From an uncultured Opitutales bacterium (lineage in GTDB: Bacteria; Verrucomicrobiota; Verrucomicrobiia; Opitutales; Intestinicryptomonadaceae), in contig CALXLK010000005.1 in assembly GCA_944389175.1 (NCBI GenBank), forward strand, positions 122,841 through 186,840: 64,000 nt of DNA, in the 5' to 3' direction. The translations under genes and the position numbers were made by a program. Under the pieces are notes generated by a model. It saw only the letters and a program-made list of their open reading frames with translations, was not told the origin of the DNA and did no database searches. Positions 53,676-62,477 of the stretch are shown in pieces; the stretch's first letter is position 1, and each line of letters opens with the position of its first letter.

Positions 53676-55985
53676 CTACATTCCCAATATTATTACGTTT
53701 ACGCCGAATGAAAAGCTGTCCTCGCGCGTGGAGCCAGAGCGGTGGGAAATAAAGTAGTCCACTATCCACGTGGTTCCGATCTTCGTGCGCAGGCCGTAGC
53801 GCTGGTACACAAACTCCGACAATTCGGCGTCGTAATGCAGAGATGCAAACAGGCGGTAGCGCTGGCTGATGTTGTACTCTACCTGCAAGAAATACTGCTC
53901 GAGGCTGTCCTTTAGGTAAACGGAGCCGATTGTCAGAGAGGCTATATCAGTCTCCATTAGCGTCAGGTAGGTGTTGATTTCCGGCGCGCATGAATGCTCA
54001 AAACTAAAGCGCGAATACGTGCCGAGCGTAAGCCACCTCGTGGGAGAGACGCTCGCATTCACATACACGTCGGAATAGCGCTGGAAATATTCGGGATCGT
54101 CGTTCCAGTATTTGTGCCGCAGCGGAGGCGCGCGCCGCGTAAAGTTTAAATCGGCAAAGACGTCAAAGCGCGCCAGCTCGCGCGAGCCGAAGTCGGCGTC
54201 GCGGGTCTCAAACACGTTCATTATGCCAACGCGCATCGTGTTGAGCTCCGACAGATCGTCGACGTTGCGCATCGACGAAAGATCCAAAATGGGCGGATAC
54301 GTCGTAAAATAGTCGTAGTCGACTATGTCGAAACGCCCCTTCCCCTGCTCCGCGGCCGGAATGTAGCGGTAGCTTACAAGCGGCGTTATGTGGTGCCTTA
54401 TGCCGTCGATGCCCATCGTCTTGCTGGTGAAGTCAAATTGTCCCCAAATATCCATCTGGGCGTCGAAGCCAACCTGGCCGAGAACTCGCGTATAGTTTGA
54501 GTCGCGAACGCCCCCGCGGGTGTCGAAATAGCTCGTCAGGCGCACGCCGGCAACGGGCGTTATCTTGAACCAGTCGGAAAGCTGTATCGGGCGGTCTATG
54601 CCCGCGTACGCGTCGATTCGGGCCGTCTGGGCGCCGTCGCGGTAAACGAGGTCGTACGGGTCGAATACATTCAGGTACGCAGCCGACGCAAATGCCCTAA
54701 AGTACGCGCCCGTATTTAGCAGCTCCACCGGCTGTATGTCTATGCGCCCTTCGGGAAGGCGCTGGACGACTGTCTCCCAATTGTTGGGCGCAAAGCGCGT
54801 GAAAAGCGACGTCGTCCACATGTCGCCGTAGTACATGGCCTCGACAAAATTGTCGGGAGCCTGGTTGTCGTAAAAATAATCGTCGCGGAAATCGCGGGTG
54901 ACGAACTCGTCGCTCCATGCGCTGACGACCGCAGTAAGGGATATTTTGTCGTCTATTATCTGGTTGTGCCTAAACTCGATGAAATATCGGTCGGGCTCGA
55001 TTGGCCTGCCGTAGGAATTGACTCCGAGAATCTCGCGGCTGCCCACATCGTGGATATAGCCGGCCTCGAACTTCCCCAGCATTCTGTTGGAGCCCGAGTC
55101 CACATCGTAGCGCAGCGCGGGCCCGACGAGAACCGACCTCTTCGTATAGCCGTCGAGCAGGAAGCCCGGATCAAACCCCTCAAAGCCCGTGTAATAAACG
55201 GTGTTTTGCAAAGCCGCCCCGTAATCTCCGTTATACATGGCCCTCACCTTTATGTCCCACGGAAACTTTTGCTCCGCGCTCATCTCATACTCCGACATAT
55301 ACAGCACCGGCACGAACCCCACGTTGAAGACGACATCCTCCATGTTTATCATCTTCGTCTGGGTGTCGTATGTAATCTTCGAGGCGTCGGCGTTAAAGGA
55401 ACCAAGTGCGGGCTCGCCGAAATAGGCCTTTGACCCGCTCAAAACGTACTTTTTCTCGTCGCCTGAGACAGAATTTGCCTCCACGAAAAGCGGGTACGTG
55501 CCAAAACGCGAATAATCGGCCTGCACGGCTTTGGGGTTCATGGATATGTCGGCCGCCGACGTTATCACGCGGTAGTTGTCCGACTCTATCTTGACGTCGT
55601 CCATTACACGGGCGGCGTTCTGCCTGCGCAAATACGATATCTGCCCGGCGGTAAGAGTGGCGCCGTTTGCCGTCATTTGCGCATTGCCGCGGGCTATCAT
55701 GGCGCCGGATCCGTCGGTTGCGTACTCAAACTTGTCGGCCGAAAGCTCGGGGCGCCCCGTGCGCTTTGTTTTCTCTTTCTTTGCCGCAGGCGCCATCTTT
55801 CCTTCTTTTTGCGCCTTTTGCTGGGCCTTCTTGGCAAGTTCGCGCTGGTGGGCCAGCGATACCCACGGAACGTCCTCCCTGCAGTCGGCCGAACCTTGCG
55901 CATAAGATGCGCAACACAGGGCGGCCGCGCCCAGGCAAGCCGCTGCGCGCGCAAATATGTCGAGAATAAATTTCACGCCGAACAT
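53676..55985 (-). CDS. lptD: LPS-assembly outer-membrane protein LptD-like
   Basis: The protein has 769 residues and a signal peptide (LGAAALCCASYAQG). After a Lys/Ala-rich segment comes the LptD/OstA N-terminal domain (ELSADKFEYATDGSGAMIAR then GNAQMTANGATLTAGQISYL), and from about residue 200 a beta-barrel with alternating aromatic strands ending in GVNVIILGM. LptD inserts lipopolysaccharide into the outer leaflet. It implies that this organism has an LPS-type outer membrane, in line with the Arn-like genes. It is the first gene of the operon with scpA, a small protein and glmM. Confidence 0.88.
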   Translation of the reverse strand: MFGVKFILDIFARAAACLGAAALCCASYAQGSADCREDVPWVSLAHQRELAKKAQQKAQKEGKMAPAAKKEKTKRTGRPELSADKFEYATDGSGAMIARGNAQMTANGATLTAGQISYLRRQNAARVMDDVKIESDNYRVITSAADISMNPKAVQADYSRFGTYPLFVEANSVSGDEKKYVLSGSKAYFGEPALGSFNADASKITYDTQTKMINMEDVVFNVGFVPVLYMSEYEMSAEQKFPWDIKVRAMYNGDYGAALQNTVYYTGFEGFDPGFLLDGYTKRSVLVGPALRYDVDSGSNRMLGKFEAGYIHDVGSREILGVNSYGRPIEPDRYFIEFRHNQIIDDKISLTAVVSAWSDEFVTRDFRDDYFYDNQAPDNFVEAMYYGDMWTTSLFTRFAPNNWETVVQRLPEGRIDIQPVELLNTGAYFRAFASAAYLNVFDPYDLVYRDGAQTARIDAYAGIDRPIQLSDWFKITPVAGVRLTSYFDTRGGVRDSNYTRVLGQVGFDAQMDIWGQFDFTSKTMGIDGIRHHITPLVSYRYIPAAEQGKGRFDIVDYDYFTTYPPILDLSSMRNVDDLSELNTMRVGIMNVFETRDADFGSRELARFDVFADLNFTRRAPPLRHKYWNDDPEYFQRYSDVYVNASVSPTRWLTLGTYSRFSFEHSCAPEINTYLTLMETDIASLTIGSVYLKDSLEQYFLQVEYNISQRYRLFASLHYDAELSEFVYQRYGLRTKIGTTWIVDYFISHRSGSTREDSFSFGVNVIILGM

Positions 55986-56390
55986 GCAATCCGAATTCGC
56001 ATAAAAGACAAGCCTATTTTCTATTGCAAGAGCCTGTATTTGCGGCCTTAAATAACGAGCCTAAACAATGTTTGGCCGCGTCTTTTCATCGGGCAAGCCG
56101 CAGATTAAAACAATAAATTACTATACACACCCCGCCTTTCCCGAGGCCATAGGCGCGCAAAGAAACACTTAGCACCGCCAAAAGCTCAAATGCTTGGTCA
56201 AAAAGCCCGCCGCGCCCGACAGCTCAAAATACGCCCGACGGCAAAATGCCCCGGACAACGGCGTTTAAAGGCAATTCTTGGCAACGCCTGCAGACTCTTG
56301 ATGCCAATTTATCGCACCCGGCAAAAAAAACGCAAAAGCAAAGCTTTCTATTTTACGCCGATTTTTCTAACCGCTGTCTACAAAAAGATG
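55986..56390. other. Intergenic region upstream of lptD
   Basis: About 400 bases in which no gene is supported. The lptD promoter should lie near 55990-56100, where the sequence is AT-richer, but no clear boxes were found. The degenerate tandem repeat follows. Confidence 0.45.
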
Positions 56391-56570
56391 CGCCCATAGG
56401 AGTGGGAAAACGCGCCCCAAAAATCGGGAGAAAAGCGCCCGTAAGTCGGGAAAGGACGCACCGGGAAATCGAAAAAAAGGCGCACCGGAAGACGTGATGA
56501 AAACGCACCTCATAAAAGCGGTAAGGCGCGACCCCGAAAAAGGGGCGCGCCAAATGCACCGAAACGCCAA
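56391..56570. repeat. Degenerate tandem repeat of about 19-25 bp units
   Basis: Units starting with CGC(A/C/G)CC recur at 56391, 56411, 56436, 56457, 56481, 56504, 56527, 56546 and 56565, each followed by a variable part and ending in an A-rich GAAAA-type stretch. Spacings are 20, 25, 21, 24, 23, 23, 19 and 19 bases. The units differ too much to be a CRISPR array. Confidence 0.6.
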
Positions 56571-56639
56571 ACCACCGGCCAACTCAATAGGGGCAAAAGC
56601 CGGAAAGCATTATGCGTCGAATCCGGCCGGCCAATCCCG

Positions 56640-57521
56640 CTATTTTTTCTTTGCGCTTTTGCGGGAAGAGTGCCTCTTTAGCTTGTAGCGCTTTATGAGG
56701 CTCTCGGTTACGAATTCAAAGGCGTCGTCGATTGTGTCGGAGAAATGTATAAGCTGCATGTCCTCCTTGGTGATGACGTCGTTTTTTATGAGTTCGTCGA
56801 AATTGATTATGGGATCCCAGAACTTTCTGTCGAAGAGCACGAGCGGAATTCTGTCCTCTTTCCCGGTCTTGACCAAAGTCAGGATCTCAAAGAATTCGTC
56901 CAACGTGCCGAAACCGCCGGGGCAGACGATAACCGCCCGCGCCATAGCCATAAGCCAAAACTTGCGCATGAAGAAGTAGTTGAACTGGTACCAAACGCCC
57001 CTGTCCACGTATATATTGCGCTGTTCCTCGGACGAAATTGGAATGGTCGCGCCCACGGGAACGCCGCCTGCCATGTACGCGCCCTTTGCCGCGGCCTCCA
57101 TAATGCCGGGGCCGCCGCCTGTCATTATGTAGGGCTTGTCTGTCTCGGGTATGCCCGAATCGTTTATCCACATCTGCAGCTTGAAGGCCAAATCCTCCGA
57201 CTGCTGGTAGTACTGCGACATTTCCACCGCATGCTTTGCAGCCGACAGGCGCGCCCTGTAGTCTTTTCGGCGCTTGTTCTTCATGACCTCCTCAAGCTCC
57301 TCTTTTGCCTTCGCCGGCGACTTTATGCGCGAAGCGCCAAAGAACGTAATCGTATTGCCTATCTTGTGGCGCGCAAAAATCAATGCCGGGACGATCAGAC
57401 CCCTCTGAACCTTAAGGACCAGCTCCGACATATCCGAAAGCACGCTTTCGGCCGGATACGCCTGCGCATTGGTGAAAATTTCCCCTTTGTCAATTATGTT
57501 TGATGGTCTCTTTTTTTTCAT
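56640..57521 (-). CDS. LOG-family (TIGR00730-type) nucleotide phosphoribohydrolase-like protein
   Basis: The protein has 293 residues from the ATG at 57521 (MKKKRPSNIIDKGEIFTNAQ); an in-frame ATG at 57569 adds 16 residues. The family signatures are PYIMTGGGPGIMEAAAKGAY and VICPGGFGTLDEFFEILTLV. LOG enzymes split cytokinin-type or other nucleoside monophosphates into base and ribose 5-phosphate; they were long called lysine decarboxylases by mistake. It has a basic, helical N-terminal extension of around 60 residues and a Lys/Arg-rich C-terminal tail. It is monocistronic in appearance. Confidence 0.92.
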   Translation of the reverse strand: MKKKRPSNIIDKGEIFTNAQAYPAESVLSDMSELVLKVQRGLIVPALIFARHKIGNTITFFGASRIKSPAKAKEELEEVMKNKRRKDYRARLSAAKHAVEMSQYYQQSEDLAFKLQMWINDSGIPETDKPYIMTGGGPGIMEAAAKGAYMAGGVPVGATIPISSEEQRNIYVDRGVWYQFNYFFMRKFWLMAMARAVIVCPGGFGTLDEFFEILTLVKTGKEDRIPLVLFDRKFWDPIINFDELIKNDVITKEDMQLIHFSDTIDDAFEFVTESLIKRYKLKRHSSRKSAKKK

Positions 57522-57620
57522 ATACTCAAACTTTGTTTCGAAAAAAGCCGCCGCAGCTGGATTATCCAACCAATCGGCGCTTTTTTAGTCAACAAAAATG
57601 TACGCGAAGTGGCCGCGGAC

Positions 57621-57652
57621 AAAAAAAAGAGCGCCCGCTACAAAGCCGGCGC
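57621..57652 (-). terminator. Rho-independent terminator of the IPT/TIG lipoprotein gene
   Basis: GCGCC (57631-57635) pairs with GGCGC (57648-57652), preceded by A8 that reads as a T-run on the minus strand. Confidence 0.7.
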
Positions 57653-57674
57653 CCGGAAAGCAAAAAAGAGCTTT

Positions 57675-58577
57675 CTATTTTACAACCAGGGGGATTGCAA
57701 CCTCCTTGAAGCCAAAGCCGTTGACGTATATAAAGCCGTTGCCCTTTGCGCCCGCCTTAAGGGGAACCGTCACGCCCCTGCGGCCGGCAGGCACAACGAC
57801 GTCGTCCATAATCAGAGAGCTTGGAATGTTCGTCTTAACGTCGATTACATAGCCCTCGGCCGGAGCCTGAAAGCCGATATTAAAAGTAAGCGTGGCATCT
57901 TCGCCGCTGCGCAGTTCGAGCGACTTGGGCGAGACTTGAAGCTGGGCGTCGTCAACGCGGAAATCGCCTATGTTTATTTTCTTATCGGCTGTCGCCAGCT
58001 CGACCTTGTGGACCTTGTTCGATTCCACGGCGGGAATCGTAAATATCAGGGTGCTGTCCGAGACGCAGTTCGTATCGGCTGCAACACCGCCGACGAGCAC
58101 CTTGTCGTCCTTGGTGAACCCCTTGCCCAAAAGCGTGATTTTCGAGCCTACATGGCCTCTGGTTGCCTCCATGCTTACAACGAACTTCGACTCGGTCGTA
58201 AACTCGTAAACCTGGCTGCTTTTTAGCCTGCGCTGCGCCGGCATTCCGCTGGCGACCTTGTTTACGTCGTAGTCGAACTGGAAGTAGTACTTCGCGCTCG
58301 ACCTGCCCATGGGCATTACGTAATCGTACTCATACACGCCGTTTCCCTTGTAGGTCATGGGGTGAACCTGCGCATCGATTACAATGTATGGCTTGAACGA
58401 ATCGGGAGAAACGGAACCGTCGTTAAGGTCGACCTTCATCGACAGCGTATAGGTTCTCGATGGATTTTCCGGCATTGTCTCCGGAGTGGTGTTTTCGACC
58501 GACGAACACGCGCTGAAAAGCGCCATCGCCAATCCGAACACAAAAGCAATAATTTTTTTGCAGATTCTCATAATCAT
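57675..58577 (-). CDS. Lipoprotein with IPT/TIG domain
   Basis: The protein has 300 residues with a signal peptide and the lipobox LFSAC, so it is an anchored surface or periplasmic lipoprotein. A beta-rich domain (YTLSMKVDLNDGSVSPDSFK, then YEYDYVMPMGRSSAKYYFQF) comes first. It is followed by an IPT/TIG immunoglobulin-like domain at about 128-205 (VSMEATRGHVGSKITLLGKG, TLIFTIPAVESNKVHKVELA) and a last beta domain. These folds mediate protein or sugar contacts; the partner is unknown. ATGs at 58577 and 58571 are both possible. Confidence 0.82.
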   Translation of the reverse strand: MIMRICKKIIAFVFGLAMALFSACSSVENTTPETMPENPSRTYTLSMKVDLNDGSVSPDSFKPYIVIDAQVHPMTYKGNGVYEYDYVMPMGRSSAKYYFQFDYDVNKVASGMPAQRRLKSSQVYEFTTESKFVVSMEATRGHVGSKITLLGKGFTKDDKVLVGGVAADTNCVSDSTLIFTIPAVESNKVHKVELATADKKINIGDFRVDDAQLQVSPKSLELRSGEDATLTFNIGFQAPAEGYVIDVKTNIPSSLIMDDVVVPAGRRGVTVPLKAGAKGNGFIYVNGFGFKEVAIPLVVK

Positions 58578-58715
58578 ATTTTAAAGTCGGAAACTTTTAA
58601 CAACTTTGCAAATTCAATGCAAGTTTTTTTGAAGAGTGCCGACATATTTTAGCCCGCCGCGCCCCGACTGAAAGTCAAGCCCGAATGCGTATAGAACCCG
58701 CAATGGCGCCCAATG

Positions 58716-58741
58716 AAAAAAAACGCGCCAAAAATTTGGCG
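58716..58741 (-). terminator. Rho-independent terminator of the hemW operon
   Basis: CGCCA and TGGCG arms (58726-58741) around an A/T-rich loop, preceded by A8 that becomes a T-run on the minus strand. It lies about 25 bases beyond the hemW stop. Confidence 0.65.
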
Positions 58742-58766
58742 GGTTGCCCCCGTTTAGGCGCGCCTT

Positions 58767-59921
58767 TTAAAGCAAGTCAACGGCGACGCTGTCGGCGTAG
58801 AGCCTGCCCTCTTTGGTAAGCAATAGGCGGCTGTTTCTTTTTTCCAGAAGGCCGTTTTGGCAAAGAGTCGATATAGCCGCCGCGTACTTTTTTTCGTCGG
58901 CGCCCGGAAAGCGGCTTTTTAGCTCGGCCAAATCCACGCCGTCGTTTAGGCGCAGGCCGAATATGAGGGCGCTGGAATAAAGTTCGCAGTCGTCGAGTAC
59001 AACCACGTCCTCCATGGCCGATGCGCCCGAGAGAGCATCGGCCCATTTTTTTACTGAGGCCGGATTTCGGAAACGAAGGCCGCCGAACTGCGAGGCCGCC
59101 GCCGGGCCGAAGCCGCGCCACTGCGCCATGTGCCATGTGCATAAATTGTGCAGACACCTGCTCTGCGGCGTCTTTGCATAGTTTGAGATTTCATACTGCC
59201 CAAAGCCGAGCTCAGGCAGGCGGCTCATCGCAAGTTCAAAAAGCTCGGCCTGGCGGGCGTTCTGGCTTTCCCATTCCGCGGTTTTTTCGCCCGCGCATGA
59301 CGACGTTCCGCTTTCAAATTCCAGGCAGTAGGCGCTTATGTGGTCAACCGGGGAGGCGGCCGCGCGGCGCAAATCCGTTTCAAATTCTAAAACGCTTTGT
59401 CCCGCGGCCCCGAATATTAAGTCTATCGAGAAGTGTTCGAAATTTTTCGAGGCCACCAAGTCTATGGCCTTTAGGGTATCAGAAAGGCTGTGCCTTCGGC
59501 CGAGCCTTTTGAGCGTATTTTCGTTGAAGCTCTGAACGCCGAGGGAAATTCTCGTGACCCCGAGGCTTTTGTAGGCGTCGAGCTTTTCCGATGTGAGCGT
59601 CGACGGCGACACTTCTACAGTCCATTCTTTCGAGGGACTGAGCCCCTCAAATATTCTCCCCATTTTGCGTATATCTTCGGGAGATAAAATAGACGGCGTG
59701 CCGCCTCCCCAAAACATGGTATCTACCACTGTACAATCGGGATTCTCGCGCCTGAATTTATCCGCCTCCGCCTCGAGATTTTTCAAGTAAAACGCCACGT
59801 CGCCGCCACCCGGCACTTTCTTGTAGAACCTGCAATACCCGCACGCGCTCGCGCAAAAAGGCACGTGCACATATACGCCGAAATTCCGGTAAAGCTCTTT
59901 ATCCGCCGAAGATTGCCGCAT
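58767..59921 (-). CDS. hemW: HemW-like radical SAM protein
   Basis: The protein has 384 residues and resembles HemN but is of HemW type. It starts with VYVHVPFCASACGYCRFYKK, holding the CxxxCxxC iron-sulfur motif that binds S-adenosylmethionine, then FWGGGTPSILSPEDIRKMGR, RISLGVQSFNENTLKRLGR and SIDLIFGAAGQSVLEFETDL. HemW inserts heme into respiratory enzymes rather than making it. It is in an operon with a DUF167 gene, pheA and scpB. The C-terminal HemN-like winged-helix part is present. Confidence 0.9.
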   Translation of the reverse strand: MRQSSADKELYRNFGVYVHVPFCASACGYCRFYKKVPGGGDVAFYLKNLEAEADKFRRENPDCTVVDTMFWGGGTPSILSPEDIRKMGRIFEGLSPSKEWTVEVSPSTLTSEKLDAYKSLGVTRISLGVQSFNENTLKRLGRRHSLSDTLKAIDLVASKNFEHFSIDLIFGAAGQSVLEFETDLRRAAASPVDHISAYCLEFESGTSSCAGEKTAEWESQNARQAELFELAMSRLPELGFGQYEISNYAKTPQSRCLHNLCTWHMAQWRGFGPAAASQFGGLRFRNPASVKKWADALSGASAMEDVVVLDDCELYSSALIFGLRLNDGVDLAELKSRFPGADEKKYAAAISTLCQNGLLEKRNSRLLLTKEGRLYADSVAVDLL

Positions 59922-59938
59922 AAAGAAAAACAGGCTCC

Positions 59939-60190
59939 CTACATTAACAATCGCGCACGCGCGTCTTCGGCGTCGACTTCCACGATTTTATCGCGGGAAG
60001 TTTGCCCCGAGACTATGCGCACCCCGCAGCGGGGCAACCCGAGCTTCTTGGCTATGAACCTGACGAGCTCCTCGTTTGCCTTGCCGTCGATTGCGGGGGC
60101 AGCCACCTTTATTTTTAGCGCCTCGCCGTATTCGCCGGCGCACTGGCTTTTGGGCGCGTTTACAACGGCGTGTATTTTTATCTTGGGCAT
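59939..60190 (-). CDS. DUF167 (YggU-like) family protein
   Basis: The protein has 83 residues and matches the small YggU family: MPKIKIHAVVNAPKSQCAGE, IKVAAPAIDGKANEELVRFI and AKKLGLPRCGVRIVSGQTSR then DKIVEVDAE. The function is not established. It begins 3 bases after the pheA stop and ends 17 bases before hemW, so it is co-transcribed with them. Confidence 0.9.
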   Translation of the reverse strand: MPKIKIHAVVNAPKSQCAGEYGEALKIKVAAPAIDGKANEELVRFIAKKLGLPRCGVRIVSGQTSRDKIVEVDAEDARARLLM

Positions 60191-60193
60191 CGG

Positions 60194-61249
60194 CTACATC
60201 GGATAGCTGCCGAGCCATTTGATCATCGGCAGAGAGTACTTCAAGTACGAGGCTACGTCCCTGACGGCGTCGGACTCCCAATGGCCTTCAAAGTCGATAA
60301 AGAAGTAGTAGTCCCACGCCTTTTTGTGCGACGGCCTCGACTCTATGCGCAAGAGGTTTATTCCCGCCTTTTCAAACGGCGTTATAACCTCCGAAAGCGC
60401 GCCTGGGCGGTCGTTTATCGAGACTACTATGCTTGTGCGATAGCGCACTCCCGCGGCGAATTTATTGGGTTTTGTGCCGATGACAAGAAACCGCGTTTGG
60501 TTGTCCTTTTGGTCCTGAATTGAGCGCTCGCGGATTGGAACGCCGTAGCAAGTCGAGGCTACCTCGCTTGCTATTGCCGCTATTTCGGGATTTTCCGCCG
60601 CCATTTCGACGGCCTTGGCCGTGCTGTCGACCGACTCGAGCACGACGTTTGAAAGATTCCTGTGCAGCCAGCCGCGGCACTGGCCTATGGCCTGGTCTTT
60701 GGAACAGACCTTTCGGATAGACTCAAGAGTTCCGCGCGAGAGCAGACAGTGTTCTATCGGCTGGTAAACCTGCCCGACTATCGTAAGCGAAGTCTCGGCG
60801 AGCATGTCCATCGAGTGCAAAACGGCGCCCTCCGTGGAATTTTCAATGGGTATCACGCCGTAATCGGCGTCGCCTGCCTTGACGGCGAGGAAGACGTCGG
60901 GTATCGAGGGTATCGGCACGTATTCTACGCTCGAGCCAAAATTTTTAACGGCCGCCTGGTTTGTAAAAGTTGCCTTTGGCCCGAGATAGGCGACCATAAG
61001 CTTTTTTTCCGCGGAAATCGACGCCGATATAATCTCCCTGTATATAGCCTTCAGGGAACGCTCGGGAATCTTGCCGGCATTCTTTTTTTCAAGCTTTTCA
61101 AATATCAGCTTTTCGCGGCTTGGCGCGTATATGTCTTCGCCGTTGCCGGCTTTTATCTTGCCGATTTCTTTCGCGCAGCAAATGCGCCTGGCAAGCAAAT
61201 CGAGGATTTGCGAGTCAATAGCGTCTATTTCTTTTCTGTATTTATCCAC
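60194..61249 (-). CDS. pheA: Chorismate mutase / prephenate dehydratase (P-protein)
   Basis: The protein has 351 residues with an AroQ-type chorismate mutase (VDKYRKEIDAIDSQILDLLA), a prephenate dehydratase (VAYLGPKATFTNQAAVKNFG, VIPIENSTEGAV, TRFLVIG) and a C-terminal ACT domain with the phenylalanine-binding GALSEVITPFEKAG and RIESRPS. It makes phenylpyruvate for phenylalanine and is probably feedback-inhibited. I propose the GTG at 61249, with AAAGGA 6 bases before it; the only upstream ATG (61390) gives 47 basic residues unlike the family. It is 62 bases from the scpB stop. Confidence 0.93.
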   Translation of the reverse strand: MDKYRKEIDAIDSQILDLLARRICCAKEIGKIKAGNGEDIYAPSREKLIFEKLEKKNAGKIPERSLKAIYREIISASISAEKKLMVAYLGPKATFTNQAAVKNFGSSVEYVPIPSIPDVFLAVKAGDADYGVIPIENSTEGAVLHSMDMLAETSLTIVGQVYQPIEHCLLSRGTLESIRKVCSKDQAIGQCRGWLHRNLSNVVLESVDSTAKAVEMAAENPEIAAIASEVASTCYGVPIRERSIQDQKDNQTRFLVIGTKPNKFAAGVRYRTSIVVSINDRPGALSEVITPFEKAGINLLRIESRPSHKKAWDYYFFIDFEGHWESDAVRDVASYLKYSLPMIKWLGSYPM

Positions 61250-61311
61250 TGTAGTTTTCCTTTGCCAATTTTTGCATTGCCGATTTTGAAGATAGAAATC
61301 TCCGCCCAAAT

Positions 61312-62334
61312 TCAATCGCCGTGCTCTTTGCTGGCGCCGCCGGAAGAATCCGCCGCGCCGCTTTCGGCTGTGAAACCGCCGTTTACCCACGGTTGAGAAG
61401 CATGTTCAGAATCATTCGGGCCTCGGGCGGAAAAATCCGAATTTTCCGCCGACTCGCCGCCGACGGCGGGATCGCCCCACCCTTCGCCGCGTTTTTCATG
61501 TTCATCGAAAGGTTCGGCTGAAGGAGTCCGCCCCGAGCCTGATGTTTTGCCCGCCGCATCGCCCGCAGAGAGCGCGTTTGAGCCGCCCAAATTGACGGAT
61601 TGTTTGCCGTCCTCCGAAACGTCCTCCGAGGGCAGGCCGACATCGCCGTCTCTGGGAGCCGGGGCGCTGGCCCTGCGTATCCATTCGGAGATCTGCCCGG
61701 GGCTTAAGACGTCGGAGGCGGGAAGCTCATCGAGGGAATTCACCCCCGCGTAATCGAGAAAATTCTGAGTCGTAGAATACTGTATGGGGCGCCCCGGCAA
61801 GTCCGCCCGTCCGCTTACGTATATGAGGTCTTTTTCCGCCAGGCGCGTGATGGCCGAATCGGCGCCGACACCGCGAATGGCCTCGATTTCGGCGCGGGTA
61901 ACCGGCTGCCTATAGGCGATAATTGCCAGGGTCTCCATGGCGGCTCTCGAAAGCTTTTGCGGGCGCGGATCGTTGCGCAAAAGGCGCACCCAATTCGAGT
62001 ATTCTTTGGATATTACGAATTTAAAACCCGAGGAGCTTTGAACAAGGCGGAAAACCTCGCCGGCCTCGTCGAGTTCCGCCGCGATTGCGTCCATGGCCTC
62101 GCGTATCTGCGTAGCGGTAAGCAGGGTGGGCACCTGGGCAATTATGTCTTCTATAACCGTCTGCTCCTCGTCGGGCAGGACGTCCGGAACCTGCTGTTGC
62201 CCCGCCGCCGCCTTTTCCGCGGCCGAAGCCTCGTCGTGAAAACGCGCGACCACCGCCTGAATGTCTTTTATCGACAGCGGTTGGCTTGTCGAAAACAAAA
62301 GGCTTTTGAGGATTTTTTTCAGGTTAAAACTCAT
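61312..62334 (-). CDS. scpB: Segregation and condensation protein B with long acidic tail
   Basis: The protein has 340 residues. The first 215 contain the two ScpB winged helices: MSFNLKKILKSLLFSTSQPL, LSRAAMETLAIIAYRQPVTR, AEIEAIRGVGADSAITRLAE and GRPIQYSTTQNFLDYAGVNS. ScpB dimers hold ScpA in the SMC condensin. A Gly/Ser/Ala-rich acidic tail of about 115 residues follows, longer than in standard ScpB and probably disordered. It is the first gene of the run scpB-pheA-DUF167-hemW. Confidence 0.94.
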   Translation of the reverse strand: MSFNLKKILKSLLFSTSQPLSIKDIQAVVARFHDEASAAEKAAAGQQQVPDVLPDEEQTVIEDIIAQVPTLLTATQIREAMDAIAAELDEAGEVFRLVQSSSGFKFVISKEYSNWVRLLRNDPRPQKLSRAAMETLAIIAYRQPVTRAEIEAIRGVGADSAITRLAEKDLIYVSGRADLPGRPIQYSTTQNFLDYAGVNSLDELPASDVLSPGQISEWIRRASAPAPRDGDVGLPSEDVSEDGKQSVNLGGSNALSAGDAAGKTSGSGRTPSAEPFDEHEKRGEGWGDPAVGGESAENSDFSARGPNDSEHASQPWVNGGFTAESGAADSSGGASKEHGD

Positions 62335-62477
62335 AATAAAGGCCTTAGACTATGAACTTTTCGGCAAAAACCTCAACAAAAAAACGAACACGCAAGTGCC
62401 TCTAAAAACGGGGATATCGTTGACAAATGGCTTGCTAACTGTTAGACCCTGTTCGTCTAATCTTAGCCGGTATATAC

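Noticed and set aside
56391..56570. CRISPR array
   Set aside because: The units are 19-25 bases apart with only a six-base common head. There are no constant repeats of 24-37 bases, no unique spacers of even length and no cas genes.
56353..56582. 68-71-codon minus frames over the tandem repeat
   Set aside because: Their apparent repeated peptide pattern is a by-product of the DNA repeat; two overlapping frames are open, and neither has a ribosome site.
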